Source of the DNA: Lophium mytilinum
Lineage: Eukaryota; Ascomycota; Dothideomycetes; Mytilinidiales; Mytilinidiaceae
Assembly (NCBI GenBank): GCA_010093605.1
Contig: MU004186.1
Coordinates: forward strand, 1,096,616-1,160,615
Length of the DNA: 64,000 nucleotides
Direction: 5' to 3'
Every line of letters starts with the position of its first letter. Position 1 is the stretch's first letter. The notes under the pieces were generated by a model. It did no database searches, was not told where the DNA came from, and saw only the letters and a list, made by a program, of their open reading frames with translations. The translations under genes and the position numbers were made by a program. Of this stretch, positions 44,291 to 54,407 are shown in pieces.

Positions 44291-46912
44291 CTACATCTTC
44301 CGCCGCTTCACCGTCATCGATGCATCGTCCTCTGCACCAATATCCTCGCTCTCCATCCTCCCAGTTGTTCTTTCCGCGCTACTGCGCCATGTAGTCACGC
44401 TCTTTTCCACCGCCTCGTACATTTCCTTTGCATCCTGCACCACGCCATCTTCGCCCGTATTGAACATGACCGCGTTGGCGAACATGCGCATGAACTCCTT
44501 CTCCAGTTGAGCGGAGTTGACAATCGCTTTCGGTGGAACTACTTCTGCGCTCAAGGGAAGTATCACGTTACCACCTCCTCCACCGGGACTGCCCGCGGGA
44601 GTGTCAGAACTCGCTGCAGCTTGGACGGCCTTAGCACCTGCCGCAATCGCCGTTCGAATTGACTTCAGATCTTGAGGTCGCTTGATGATGTCGTAGTAGC
44701 CTTCGGCGTCCTTCTCTTTGACTGCATTGCTGAAGATAGACGCATGCTTGTGTGACAAGATGTCGTTCATGACTGGGTTACACATGCGCGAGAAATGTCG
44801 AGGCGCTATAACCGTCTGCAAACCAGGCGTGCTTGGCATTTCCTCCGAGTCGGCCACTGATGTTTCTCGGACATGCCGTTTCCGCTTGTTCGATTGAAGA
44901 GACTGCAATGTGCCGCCACGTCGGCGCGTGGAGGCTACTGGCGTATTGGTTGCGCTGCGATCTTCCTCGACCATATCAGTAGATGTTCCCGGCTCTGTCT
45001 TCACCCTGTACCCCATAGCTGATTCGTGATCTGCGGACATGGTTTCCGCGTGAGAGGTCACCGACTGGCTCCTGGTGCGGCCACGAATGGAGCTCCCTAC
45101 AACGGACGACGCGACACTGCCTCCTCGTGGTCTTGTCGGCTGAGTCCGCCCGCTGCGCATTTGTCGTACAGCGATATCGCCAGAGATGTTTTCGGCCCTC
45201 AGGGGATCCTTAGACTTGGCCATCCGCTTACTAGCACTTTTCGATGATGAAGGCTTCTGAGTGGGTTCTTCGACGTCGTTTTCGACATCACTAAGCGGCT
45301 CCGGGGAAGGCGCGCGGACGGGAGACCGTGGAGGCTGCTGCGCAGAATGCTTCCAGCGAGTAATACTACTGGGGGTGGAAAGTGCCAGGGACGGCCGCGG
45401 GCCTCGTACACCTGAAGGAGTGGCAAATGGACCCTGAAGATGCCCTGGAAGCGCGCGAGGTGGGAATTGCGGCTGCGCGATCGGCTGGGAGGCTCCAGGT
45501 GTGGTTTGCATGGCAACAGGAGGCGGCCTGTTGTTCGGCGTCGATACTTGGGCCTGCTGAGAGGCCTTCTGCTGTTGCTGATAGGCTCGAGTTGGGTCCT
45601 GCGGATTAACCTGGAATGGCGGGGGCATGTATTGCATAATGGGAGGGGCCTGATGCGCATGCTGAGTTGGAGGATAAGGAGTTTGGTGTGTGGCATATGG
45701 AGTATAGTAGCCTCGCTGCTGTTGTGGAGTCTGAGAAGAAGGAACTGGGCTGGGAGATGGCTGAGCCGGAGGGTACGGCCCTGGATACCGCTGCGCAGTG
45801 GAGGGGTATTGAAAATGACCGGGAGATGGTCCAGGGTACGGTGGCACACCGTTCACAGAGTATGGCGAGGGAGGTAGCTGGGGATATGGGGCGGGATACG
45901 TAGGAACGCCGGCTGTAGGCGGTGGGCGACCTGCTGGTGGAGGGCCTTGTGCATTTGGACTAGCTGAGGGAATCGGAAATTGGCTTGAGTGAGGTTGGGG
46001 TGGGTACGGAGATCGATGAACAGCTAGAGGCGATGTGGGATATCCAGCTCCAGGATACTGCGTGACTGGAGGCTTCGGGGGTCCTTGGGCCTGAGACGGG
46101 ATCCGAGTATGGCCTGGAGTATTCTGGGATGGAGTTTGAGGTAGGTGAGGAGTATCAGGGGGCGCTTGGTTGTCCAAGACTGCTGTGTTGTTGCGAGGAG
46201 ATAGATCGGTCACCGCTTTACTCGCTGGCTGAAGAGTGGAATGCCCATTGAGGGTTTCGGCGGGCTTCGGCGTCGTCTGCGCTGCGCTACTAGATTTCTG
46301 CGCAGTGGTCGAAGGCACCAAAGAGCCCGCTGTGGATGGAGCATCTGGAGTTGTCCTTTGGGAGAGGTGCTTAGTTGGGGTCTGGGTCTGTCTCGCAGAC
46401 TTCTTGCCCGTCCCGTTCGTGTCTTGCCGCAACCTGTCGTCCCATCTTCCTTGCTCGATCTCCTCTACGTCGCGCTGCAAACGGTCGTATCTGCGTTCGT
46501 CGTCCCGGATCTGTTCAGTCACATAGGCTCTGTACCTCGCATAGAGCTTCGCAACGAGTCTCGGGATGAGATGGGTGTGCTGCGATGCTTCTTGCACGGT
46601 GGGAAAGCTCGGGCTGGGAGCCTTGCGCTTCCGTGGGTTCTGGACCTCTCCGTTGTGTCCCTCGCTGTCGCCATTTGCGCCGTCATATTTCTCGCTCTGG
46701 GCCTCGCGCTTCAGCTCCTTGAGGTACCAGTTGCGCAGCGAGTCTGGGCTCAGGCGGCCGACCTCGAAGCGGTCGGAGGAGGTGATGTGGGGGTTTCTCT
46801 TCAGCAGATCCGAGATTCTGCTGAAGACTTGGGGCTCTACGCCATAGGCGGCGAGGGATTGGAAGAGAAGCAGGGTCTCGAGTGGCGTATAGGGCGTGTC
46901 GAGAGTACTCAT
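44291..46912 (-). CDS. Bromodomain protein, Brd8-like
   Basis: A single exon of 873 residues from the ATG at 46912 (MSTLDTPYTPLETLLLFQSL); the frame continues 62 codons upstream but without an ATG. The N-terminal 200 residues are conserved and helical (GVEPQVFSRISDLLKRNPH, RLVAKLYARYRAYVTEQI). The middle 400 are Pro/Gln-rich low complexity. A bromodomain lies at about 704-847: NPVMNDILSHKHASIFSNAV, YYDIIKRPQDLKSIRTAI and FMRMFANAVMFN with the acetyl-lysine-binding Asn. It is interrupted by a Gly/Ala-rich insert (about 758-800). The architecture fits the fungal Brd8-like proteins associated with NuA4-type histone acetyltransferase complexes; the complex assignment is inference. Nuclear signals are likely in the C-terminal KRRKM. 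Confidence 0.83.
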   Translation of the reverse strand: MSTLDTPYTPLETLLLFQSLAAYGVEPQVFSRISDLLKRNPHITSSDRFEVGRLSPDSLRNWYLKELKREAQSEKYDGANGDSEGHNGEVQNPRKRKAPSPSFPTVQEASQHTHLIPRLVAKLYARYRAYVTEQIRDDERRYDRLQRDVEEIEQGRWDDRLRQDTNGTGKKSARQTQTPTKHLSQRTTPDAPSTAGSLVPSTTAQKSSSAAQTTPKPAETLNGHSTLQPASKAVTDLSPRNNTAVLDNQAPPDTPHLPQTPSQNTPGHTRIPSQAQGPPKPPVTQYPGAGYPTSPLAVHRSPYPPQPHSSQFPIPSASPNAQGPPPAGRPPPTAGVPTYPAPYPQLPPSPYSVNGVPPYPGPSPGHFQYPSTAQRYPGPYPPAQPSPSPVPSSQTPQQQRGYYTPYATHQTPYPPTQHAHQAPPIMQYMPPPFQVNPQDPTRAYQQQQKASQQAQVSTPNNRPPPVAMQTTPGASQPIAQPQFPPRALPGHLQGPFATPSGVRGPRPSLALSTPSSITRWKHSAQQPPRSPVRAPSPEPLSDVENDVEEPTQKPSSSKSASKRMAKSKDPLRAENISGDIAVRQMRSGRTQPTRPRGGSVASSVVGSSIRGRTRSQSVTSHAETMSADHESAMGYRVKTEPGTSTDMVEEDRSATNTPVASTRRRGGTLQSLQSNKRKRHVRETSVADSEEMPSTPGLQTVIAPRHFSRMCNPVMNDILSHKHASIFSNAVKEKDAEGYYDIIKRPQDLKSIRTAIAAGAKAVQAAASSDTPAGSPGGGGGNVILPLSAEVVPPKAIVNSAQLEKEFMRMFANAVMFNTGEDGVVQDAKEMYEAVEKSVTTWRSSAERTTGRMESEDIGAEDDASMTVKRRKM

Positions 46913-47731
46913 CCCCCGGGCGCGCTGGGCTTTTGGGGGACGCGGGCGAGGCTGCGGACGCGGTAGAGGAGCCAGCACGGCGGCGGCACTGCTCTCATTA
47001 TCAGCAAAGACGGCTCTCAACAGGGCGGGGCAGCAGCCACTGACGGCGAGATGGATTTCGCGCCTGGGAGAGCGCTGGGATGGCGGAGGGAGGTTCACGG
47101 TTCTGGTGGCAGGGTGGGTTTTTGCGACCGGCGGCCGGGCTGCGGCTCACAGCTGGACGGCACGACGGGCTGAGCACGGCCAATAATTACCATCGAGGAA
47201 GAGCTAGACAGGGAGCAGCGCCGTGCACGTGCGACGGGGAAGATATATGGTGGTTGTTGACGTCGTGGGTGAAGCTATTCGCAGCGGCTGGACGAAGTAC
47301 CGTGATGCAAGGGCAACGCGCCTCTCTGTTGTGTGTCGCTGCTCCTGTTGACGTCCAGGCACCCAGGGCTCGCAGGAGCTCTTCGCCCCGACGCAGCCCT
47401 GGAGCGGAGCTGTCTGCCCAGTGCCAAAGGCCGATCTGCTAGCCCTGGGAAATTGAGGCCGCCCAAGACCTCCTTTTCGGACTCGCGCTGGACGTCCCCA
47501 GATATCTGTGGCAACGGAGCACGACTTCAGCGGGACCCGGTGCCAGCTCCTGCGTCCCTCCAGCTGCTTGCGACATCCTCGACTTGATCCTGCGCCGTCG
47601 TCCACTGCTCCGCTCTCTAGCATTCATTCTCCACTTCGCCTGCATCTGCCCCTCACCACCGCGGCAGCTTCCCACGGCCCTTCCCGACTACGAGCCGCGT
47701 CTCTGGGGTCTCCAAAGGCCATACCGACACG
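46913..47731. promoter_or_regulatory. Divergent intergenic region
   Basis: 819 bp, GC-rich, between the bromodomain gene and the short coiled-coil gene, containing both promoters. Open frames here read through the absence of stops in GC-rich DNA and show no domain. Confidence 0.45.
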
Positions 47732-48341
47732 ATGGAGGACCCTGACCGAGACTGGAAGCCCTCTGGCCGCCCGCAATCGTGCGTCGTTTTGCTGCTTACC
47801 TCTTTATAACTATGGCTGACCATTTTACAGCACAATTGCCCGCAACTTCTCCGCCGAGCTCGACAGCCTGTTCAAGACCGATGGAGATTTAGATACCCTA
47901 GACCGCACTGTTCATCAAAAGTATATTCTGCAGTACCAATTGGCCACCCCTTCGCGGCTGACCATCTCCAGGAAACAGATAGTGTCTACCCACACACAGG
48001 AGCTCGAAGCTCTCGAGGCCAAGCTGCGCGAGACTGAGGAGCGTCTGAACAAGGCCAAGACGTCGCCGCCGGCCGCCTTTTCGCGCAAGAACAGCCAGCG
48101 TCGCACTCCCATCCAGGGCACTTTTGCCGAAGCCGACAAGGCTCGCGCACCGGAGCCCAGCAGCCCACTATCCCAGGTCTCCAACGTCCCGCAAGCCGGG
48201 TCCGAGAACGCCTTGCCCGGCCCAATGCCAGGAGCGATGCCAGAGACCCCTCTGTCTAACAACAGCCGCGAGTATGTCATGGTCGACAGCCACGACGGCC
48301 AGGCCAACGGAGAAGGAGAGAGCGTGCGACCGCAGCCGTGA
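47732..48341 (+). CDS. Short uncharacterised coiled-coil protein
   Basis: Three exons, 47732-47778, 47831-47920 and 47972-48341, 168 residues. Splicing is well supported: phase-2 junctions restore QSTIARNF and HQKKQIVSTH, with good donors and cag acceptors. Residues 14-75 are conserved-looking and helical (TIARNFSAELDSLFKTDGDL; THTQELEALEAKLRETEERL, a coiled coil). The rest is Ser/Pro-rich and acidic, ending SVRPQP. Similar short proteins exist in other filamentous ascomycetes as far as I recall, without known function. It starts 819 bp from the divergent bromodomain gene. Confidence 0.7.
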
Positions 48342-49304
48342 GCGAGTGTGCAAGCTTGATATGAGGTTATGATATTGGGGTACACCGGAGATCATTGGCA
48401 TAACGAGCAGCCTCGTAGGTTGGGCATCGGGTTGGGTTGTATGAATTTAATCGACAAAGGGCACAAGGGCTCTATACCACTTCCTTGAAGTTCATTTCGG
48501 ACATCGCTTTCTTGCATCCACCTAGTAAATCGCATCTGTTTACGCGTTCCGATGGGTGGCAGTGTGTGTATGTTATGTATGTACTAATCTAAAGAAATAC
48601 AGCTTACTGGGTGTGCTTTCCGGTGGTGTGCTTTGTTAGAGTCTGCTGGCGCTGCTACAAATGTATCTGTGGTATCGGTTTGAAATTTCTAATGTTTTCC
48701 TTAACGGGAACTTATCTCTTTTAGGATCGCTGTGCTGACAAACGATCCGGCCAACAAACGCGGACGAACACTGAAGGACAACCAACAATTAGGGTGGACC
48801 TCCCGCCGAGCAGTCTGGTCCGTTGTTTAACTACGATATCTCCACAAATGTACGTGCGAGATCTAGTGTGCATGAGAATCATGCTAACTACATCTGTACG
48901 GACTGAAGTTTTCTCGAGGTTTGGATGCTACTCAGCTCAGAACAAGCCATAAGCCAGGCGTGTACTTCCAGGAGCCCTTGTTACATGTAGGCACCAATTT
49001 GTCTAGCTTCATGTCAAGCGTCGCGAGGCATCTAGCTCTTTCAGGTATATTTTGAAGGTTGGACTGAACAGTTCGTGGTGGACTTTTTAGTCACGTGACA
49101 CCGGACCTGAGAACCACCCCTTATGTCCAGCGGTGCCACAATGGTGTTAGGCGGAAATCCATCGGAGGACAAACGGACGAAACTACTATAAAGGGGACAT
49201 AATACTCATTGCAATCGAGTATATCCTACTTCTCCAGTCTACCAATATCCCAAGTCAAAAAAGAAAGCCTTTCCATAATATTTCATCCCCCAATTCCTTC
49301 CATC
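48342..49304. other. Intergenic region upstream of the SDR gene
   Basis: 963 bp with no gene. It contains the 3' flank of the coiled-coil gene and the SDR promoter. Confidence 0.45.
49187..49192 (+). promoter_or_regulatory. Probable TATA box of the SDR gene
   Basis: TATAAA, 113 bp upstream of the ATG at 49305, in the context ctataaagggg. It is one of the few clear TATA boxes in the window and would fit an inducible gene. Confidence 0.45.
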
Positions 49305-50312
49305 ATGACCACCCCATATACCAAATACGCCGAGGTGCACGTCAACACCAAAGGCCCCGGAGATGCACGGCCAACCGCCGACCAGATCGTCCAAGATGAA
49401 GGGCTCGAAGGCAAACTCACTGGCAAAGTCGCCTTCATCACGGGCTGCTCCTCCGGCATAGGCATCGACACTGCCCGCGCGATGAAAGCCACCGGCGCCC
49501 GCGTCTTCGCCGCCGTCCGCGACGTCAAGAAGGGCGAGAAAGCGCTCGCAGACATCCTCGAGCCCGGCCGCTGCGAGCTCATCACCCTCGACCTCGACTC
49601 GCTCGACAGCGTGCGAAGCTGCGTCGCCGACTTCCTTTCCCGCAGCTCCACCCTCAACATCCTGATCAACAACGCCGGCATCATGGCTTGCCCTGAGAGC
49701 AAGACGGCGGATGGCTTCGAGCGCCAGATGGGCACGAACCATCTCGCGCATTTCCTGCTCTTCCAACTGTTGAAACCGACATTGCTGAAGTCGTCGACGC
49801 CGGAGTTCAACTCGCGCGTTGTGGCTGTCAGTTCTATCGCGCATCGGTACTCGGATATGAACTTCGACAACATTACTTTGAAGGGAGAGTACGAGGAACA
49901 CCGCAGCTACGGCCAATCTAAGCTCGCGAACATATGGATGGCTAACCGCATTGATCGCGTGTACGGCTCTCAAGGCTTGCATGCCAACTCGCTGAACCCG
50001 GGCGGCATCTGGACCGGGCTGCAGCAGCATATGCCGGCGGAGCAGCTCGCGGTGTGGAAGAGCACGCCGAGTATTGAGGTCTTCATTAAGAGTACGGCGC
50101 AGGGTGCTGCGACGACTGTGTGGGCGGCTGTGGCGAAATGTTGGGAAGGGAAAGGCGGGAAGTATCTGGATAATTGCCAGATTGCCGAGCCGGTGGTGGA
50201 GGGTTATTCAATGGAGGCGCCGGGGTATGAGAAGTGGGCATATGATGTAGAGAAAGAGGATAGATTGTGGAAGTGGAGTCTGGAGGTGCTTGGGTTGCCT
50301 GCTGATGCGTAG
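49305..50312 (+). CDS. Short-chain dehydrogenase/reductase, WW-oxidoreductase/retinol-dehydrogenase-like
   Basis: A single exon of 335 residues. The classical SDR motifs are present: cofactor loop TGCSSGIG (46-53), NNAG (122-125) and catalytic YGQSK (Tyr202, Lys206) with the preceding VAVSS serine. The region after the active site (LNPGGIWTGLQQHMP) and C-terminal YLDNCQIAEP resemble the large fungal group of WWOX/RDH-like SDRs. It probably uses NADP(H), from Arg residues after beta-2 (AVRDVKKG). The substrate cannot be inferred. I start at MTTPYTKYAEVHV because the 32 codons upstream lack an ATG. A TATA box lies 113 bp upstream. Confidence 0.9.
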   Translation: MTTPYTKYAEVHVNTKGPGDARPTADQIVQDEGLEGKLTGKVAFITGCSSGIGIDTARAMKATGARVFAAVRDVKKGEKALADILEPGRCELITLDLDSLDSVRSCVADFLSRSSTLNILINNAGIMACPESKTADGFERQMGTNHLAHFLLFQLLKPTLLKSSTPEFNSRVVAVSSIAHRYSDMNFDNITLKGEYEEHRSYGQSKLANIWMANRIDRVYGSQGLHANSLNPGGIWTGLQQHMPAEQLAVWKSTPSIEVFIKSTAQGAATTVWAAVAKCWEGKGGKYLDNCQIAEPVVEGYSMEAPGYEKWAYDVEKEDRLWKWSLEVLGLPADA

Positions 50313-50853
50313 GCTGAAGATAGGGTGATAGATGATTAGAACCATTGCCGAGCGAGAGATTCTTGTGTAGAAAGAAAATTAAATTCTCTGATCTTGTTCA
50401 GATGTCTCACTTTCGACAGTCGTTTCAAGTGATGCTAACGAATCTAGAGGATTGACAGGTAACTCAATATAAATGGCGTCGACTCGAGAGAGAAGGGCCT
50501 GAGAGCTATTTCACTCGAATACATAGGCTGGGGAGATACGATCCAGGTTTTGTAATAACTTGAGAGTCATGGAAGTGGACGTAATTCCAATTCGAGATTC
50601 ACCTACACAGCAAGACGGCACTAGATCTAATGAAGACAAGCCGCCAATGCAATACCGTTTGACCGCAACGACGTCGACTCCAGGCTGCCAAATAAGGTCA
50701 ACAACTAAGATCTGGGAATTTAGCTGCCAGTTGGTTCACAACGCTCCGTGCTAGTGAGAGTCAATGAATCGCTGATCTGCCGGCTTTCTCACTAATATCA
50801 CTCCGTCCGACGGTGCTTGTAAGATACCCATCCAACGTCTAGCTATTGCAGCA
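50313..50853. other. Intergenic region
   Basis: 541 bp between the SDR and metallophosphoesterase genes, same strand. Only 3' and 5' flanking sequence; no gene or repeat recognised. Confidence 0.45.
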
Positions 50854-51883
50854 ATGGCTTCCGCCTCTACAGTCAAAACACGTTTCCTCATCATATCAGA
50901 CACGCACAGCGACCAGCCCTTCAGGCAGCCAATGCCTAAGGCTGACGTGCTTCTCCACTGCGGCGACCTAACGATGATCGGGAAGCTGGATGAGTACCAG
51001 AGCACGCTAGACATGCTAAGAGATTGCGACGCAGAGCTCAAACTCGTAATCGCAGGTAATCATGACATTAGCCTCGATGAGGAGTACTATGGTCGGCGGG
51101 GCAAGTGGATGCATCGGCGTGGAGAATACGACGCCAACATGCCCGCATTAGCCAAAGCCATGTGGACAGGAGAGAAAGCTCAGAGGGCTGGCGTGACATA
51201 TCTTGAAGAAGGAACGAGAGAATTCACATTGACTTCGGGAGCCAGACTTCGGGTGAGCAGATGTCAACTCGCGTTTCTAGTTTCTTCTCCTTGATCGCAA
51301 CAAATGCTTACCTCCGTCACAGGTCTATGCGTCGCCATACCAACCAGAGTTCTGCGACTGGGCATTCCCGTATAACCGGCATGAAGATCGATTCAACACT
51401 GGCAAGCATGTGCATCCCGACGCCACTCGCATTGCGCAAAACCCCATTCCCGACTTCCCAGGTGTGGATGTTCTCATGACGCATGGCCCGCCGATGGGTA
51501 TCCTCGACAAGACGTCGCGCAATGAGCCCGTAGGTTGTGAGCACCTGTTACGTGCCGCCCGCCGCTGCAAACCTCGACTGCACTGCTTCGGTCACATTCA
51601 CGAAGCTTGGGGTGCAGAACGGGTTACCTGGAATCCCAACACAGATCTAGATGACGATTGGAAGAAGCACGTCGTTGCTGTCGCCCCCATGACAGTCGAT
51701 GAGGCCGAAATTGCTGAGAAGAAGGCCGCTTTCGTTGATGCTAGTAGCTCAAGTTTGCCTCTCGAGTTCGGTAAAGAGACCTTGATGGTCAATGCTAGCA
51801 TCATGAATCTGCGTTACAAACCGATGCAAGCGCCGTGGCTGGTAGACTTGGACCTAGAGCGCACTGTTCACGGAGTACAGTGA
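50854..51883 (+). CDS. Calcineurin-like metallophosphoesterase (MPPED-type)
   Basis: Two exons, 50854-51252 and 51323-51883, 319 residues. All metal-binding blocks are visible: SDTHS (15-19, Asp/His), GDLT (37-40, bridging Asp), GNHD (68-71), THGPP (186-190) and GHIH (223-226). The LPHCGD-like spacing and the GHIHEAWG tail match the short MPPED/UPF0046-type phosphoesterases rather than PP2A or PP2B. It should hydrolyse phosphodiesters or phosphomonoesters with two metals; the substrate is unknown. The 70-nt intron (gtgagc...cacag) joins LR to VYASPYQPEF in phase 0. No signal peptide, so cytosolic. Confidence 0.9.
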
Positions 51884-52727
51884 CGACGAGGAGTCGGCAG
51901 AGTTGTGTTGTCGGACTGAAGAAGAGCGATTACCAGAGCGGATCGCGATTCATCTCCAAGAATACCTTCATTTTAGATTAACTCACCCGAGGATGGTATA
52001 GCCTCACCTGCCACAGTTCTAGTTGCTCTGATACGATATCAGAGATTTCCCAACAATAGGTTTGACGGGTTTGGCGGCTCTCCGAACCACACTGGACTGT
52101 GTTGAGATGCCACTCTATGTTCAACGGAAGAAAATAGTCGGCTTGCAAATTCTATGGGGCTACGAGCTGGTTGGTCAACTTTGATGAATACCTCGGGTAC
52201 AGCATCGGATGAACCATGGCTAGATACCGTCTGCGAAGACGGATTCTCTACCCCACAGTTCTGCAGTGCGCCAAAACTATAAAAAGCATTCAAGACGCTC
52301 TAGTTGTTCCTGTCGTCTTATCATCGGACCTTCCCGTTCTCTACAGCCAGCCCCTCTTGTCGGCTAACCCGTCACATTCCCAATATACTTGCATTTGCGT
52401 CTTATCGAATACACTCCCATTACGGTATTATTGCAGACCCACAGATTTTAAAGCGCACCTATCTGAATTTATCATACACCTAAAGTCACTAGACTCTGAA
52501 CATGCGCCCGCTTTGGTACTCTCACGTTGCCCCTTATTCTAGAAGCCTCATCTATATTTTCTGAAGACTGGACGGGTTACTAACCACACTAGCCAAGCTG
52601 CCTTCTGATATAAGTTTTCTTGAAAGACGTCCATGACCCATAACCTCTTCTGAACTTTCAACAACGTACTCCTCAGTATCAAGAGCCTAAATCTTCAAAA
52701 CCACGAGCCCCCGACTCCTCACACACT
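51884..52727. other. Intergenic region with a repeat relic
   Basis: 844 bp upstream of the secreted-protein gene. It includes copy A of a 60-bp dispersed repeat at 52431-52490 and is more AT-rich than neighbouring genic DNA. The promoter of the secreted protein should lie near its right end. No gene seen. Confidence 0.45.
52431..52490 (+). repeat. 60-bp repeat, copy A
   Basis: Aligns without gaps to 53629-53688 at 45 of 60 positions; 11 of the 15 differences are transitions. The two copies bracket the secreted-protein gene in direct orientation. Confidence 0.6.
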
Positions 52728-53406
52728 ATGAAAGCCCCGCAGCATCTACTTCTTTCACTCGGGCTCGCCGCTGCCGTCAACGCGCTTCCTTCCTTTCATC
52801 ACAAACTGCTGGAGGACTTGCAGATTTTCAACTCCGAATGCCACGAAAGTGGTCTTATCAGCCAAAATATAGACGGGGCTATTGGTGCAGTACTCGCTGC
52901 ATGCGACAACTCATTCACGAGACCCTGCGACGGCGAATCCAGCAAAAACACAACCGACCATTGTTATAACCACAAAGGCTGCCTCGAATTCGACGATATA
53001 GTGATAGGAAATGGCACGAAGATGCATTGGCTACTATCCGTTGATTATCATGGACCCATTAGGGATGAGAACGTCACGCTTTCCAAGGCGAGCTGTATTG
53101 CAGGGCTCTCTCAGGTGGTATTAGGCAAGTGCAGAATGGGTGGAGCGGTCACGATGCTGGACCATAACAAGAAGTACTGGCAGTTCGCGTAGGCATTTCT
53201 CGATACTGCGACTGAAAGTCTTTCTGCTTACAATTCTCGCAGTGCCGATCCTGACTCGGGGAGTTGTCCAGACGACGACGAGACTGTCAGGTTCGAGTAA
53301 GTTCTCCAACGCGATGTTTGGCATAGAGAATGTATGAGCACAGCTGATAACTCTGAGTAGGAAGCTGCACCACTTTGACCTAGATGAGCTCCATATCGAT
53401 ACGTAG
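52728..53406 (+). CDS. Small secreted Cys-rich protein (candidate effector-like)
   Basis: Three exons, 52728-53188, 53243-53296 and 53361-53406, 186 residues. An N-terminal signal peptide is clear (MKAPQHLLLSLGLAAAVNAL, cleavage near residue 19). The mature part has eight cysteines, an even number consistent with four disulfides, and N-glycosylation sequons (NTT, NGT, NVT). Exon 2 carries the eighth Cys (DSGSCPDDDE). The second intron has a perfect gtaagt donor and a ctgataac branch site; if it were not used, translation would stop two codons later. I do not recognise the family. Size, secretion and Cys content are the usual criteria for fungal effector candidates, but a saprotrophic role is equally possible. 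It lies between copies of eroded repeats. Confidence 0.7.
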
Positions 53407-53412
53407 TCAGGC

Positions 53413-53507
53413 TCAATGGAATCACACTGCATGGCGTCAAGCTAGGCTCAGAGGGTAGAGAGTTTGTCAATTTAGTGATGGCACTCATAATTTGACACAG
53501 GGGGCTA
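53413..53507 (+). repeat. Dispersed repeat copy B
   Basis: Partner of 5925-6029, same orientation, about 47 kb away. It starts seven bases after the stop codon of the secreted-protein gene and ends with the same cacagggggctac boundary. Confidence 0.7.
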
Positions 53508-53628
53508 CAGCAAAACTTCGTTATAGTGGTAAGGGTCGGTGACCAGGGGTATCATCACTAGAAAATATCATTCTACCTAATCTCACGTGTGTTGAACTTG
53601 TAGTCCAGTCTGTAGCCTAAACGTATCG

Positions 53629-53688
53629 TTGCAAACCTACAGACTTCGAAACGCACTTGTTTGCATTGGTCATACACCTATGGGCACT
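53629..53688 (+). repeat. 60-bp repeat, copy B
   Basis: Partner of 52431-52490, ungapped, 75 percent identical by hand count with mostly transition differences. Confidence 0.6.
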
Positions 53689-54407
53689 TTATATTCCGGG
53701 TCCCTGTCACACCTTCCCCGAAGCTGTCCTCGCACTTGGCCAGGAAACGCCGTACACCATCTGGACGACCCTCGGATACAGCAGGGATTGAGGAATAGGA
53801 CCTATCTCTCAAAAACCCGGCGACGTGGGGAGACCTCCCACCCGTTCCAGAGGACTTGGATAAGTCAGCGTCTCCTCCGGGAAAGTCTTTAGAAGAGTCT
53901 GCAGAAGAGTCGGTAGAACAAACTGCTGCTGTCGCTGCAACAGTCGAGTTGCGGTCGAGTCGTGATCGTGTCTAGTCATTACCAGGCGTCGTTGCGATCT
54001 CAGGCGGTGATCAGCCTTTGTGATCGAGGGCCTCTCTACTCTGGCTCTCCCTCTACGAACGGAAGAAGGCTCCTAGACGACACCACGGAGAGGCACAGAG
54101 TCGGGCTTCGTCGTCCTGGTTGATGGATACTCATCTGACGGGAAGTAACAAATGGTCTAGATGTTAATGAATGGTGATGGAGGCATTGAGCTCAATTGAT
54201 GCAGCGAGGAAGTGGGTTGAAGGGCACTCCTACGAGTTTCGAAAGCCTAGGCGTGATGCCATTCATCCACGTGATCGAAACTGAAATAAAGCTTTTTAAT
54301 GTTCATTCATCTCTTCATGTATTGCTGTTAAGTGAATTTGAAGCAACGTGCACCAGTGCTACTGAAATGAATATTCACCTTCGCGAGAACCCGGAATGCC
54401 TGCCGTT

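Larger units (their letters stand above)
53407..54407. other. Intergenic region with repeat relics
   Basis: 1.0 kb between the converging ends of the secreted-protein gene and an SDR gene. It contains the two repeat copies listed separately. Remaining frames are featureless. Confidence 0.45.

Noticed and set aside
46241-46966. 241-codon plus-strand frame opposite the bromodomain gene
   Set aside because: Antisense shadow of the conserved N-terminal region of that protein.
46913-47098. 62-codon N-terminal extension of the bromodomain protein
   Set aside because: The frame is open but has no ATG above 46912, and the conserved N-terminus begins at MSTLD.
49239-50030. 263-codon minus-strand frame opposite the SDR
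   Set aside because: Shadow frame caused by GC-rich third positions; the plus strand carries complete SDR motifs.
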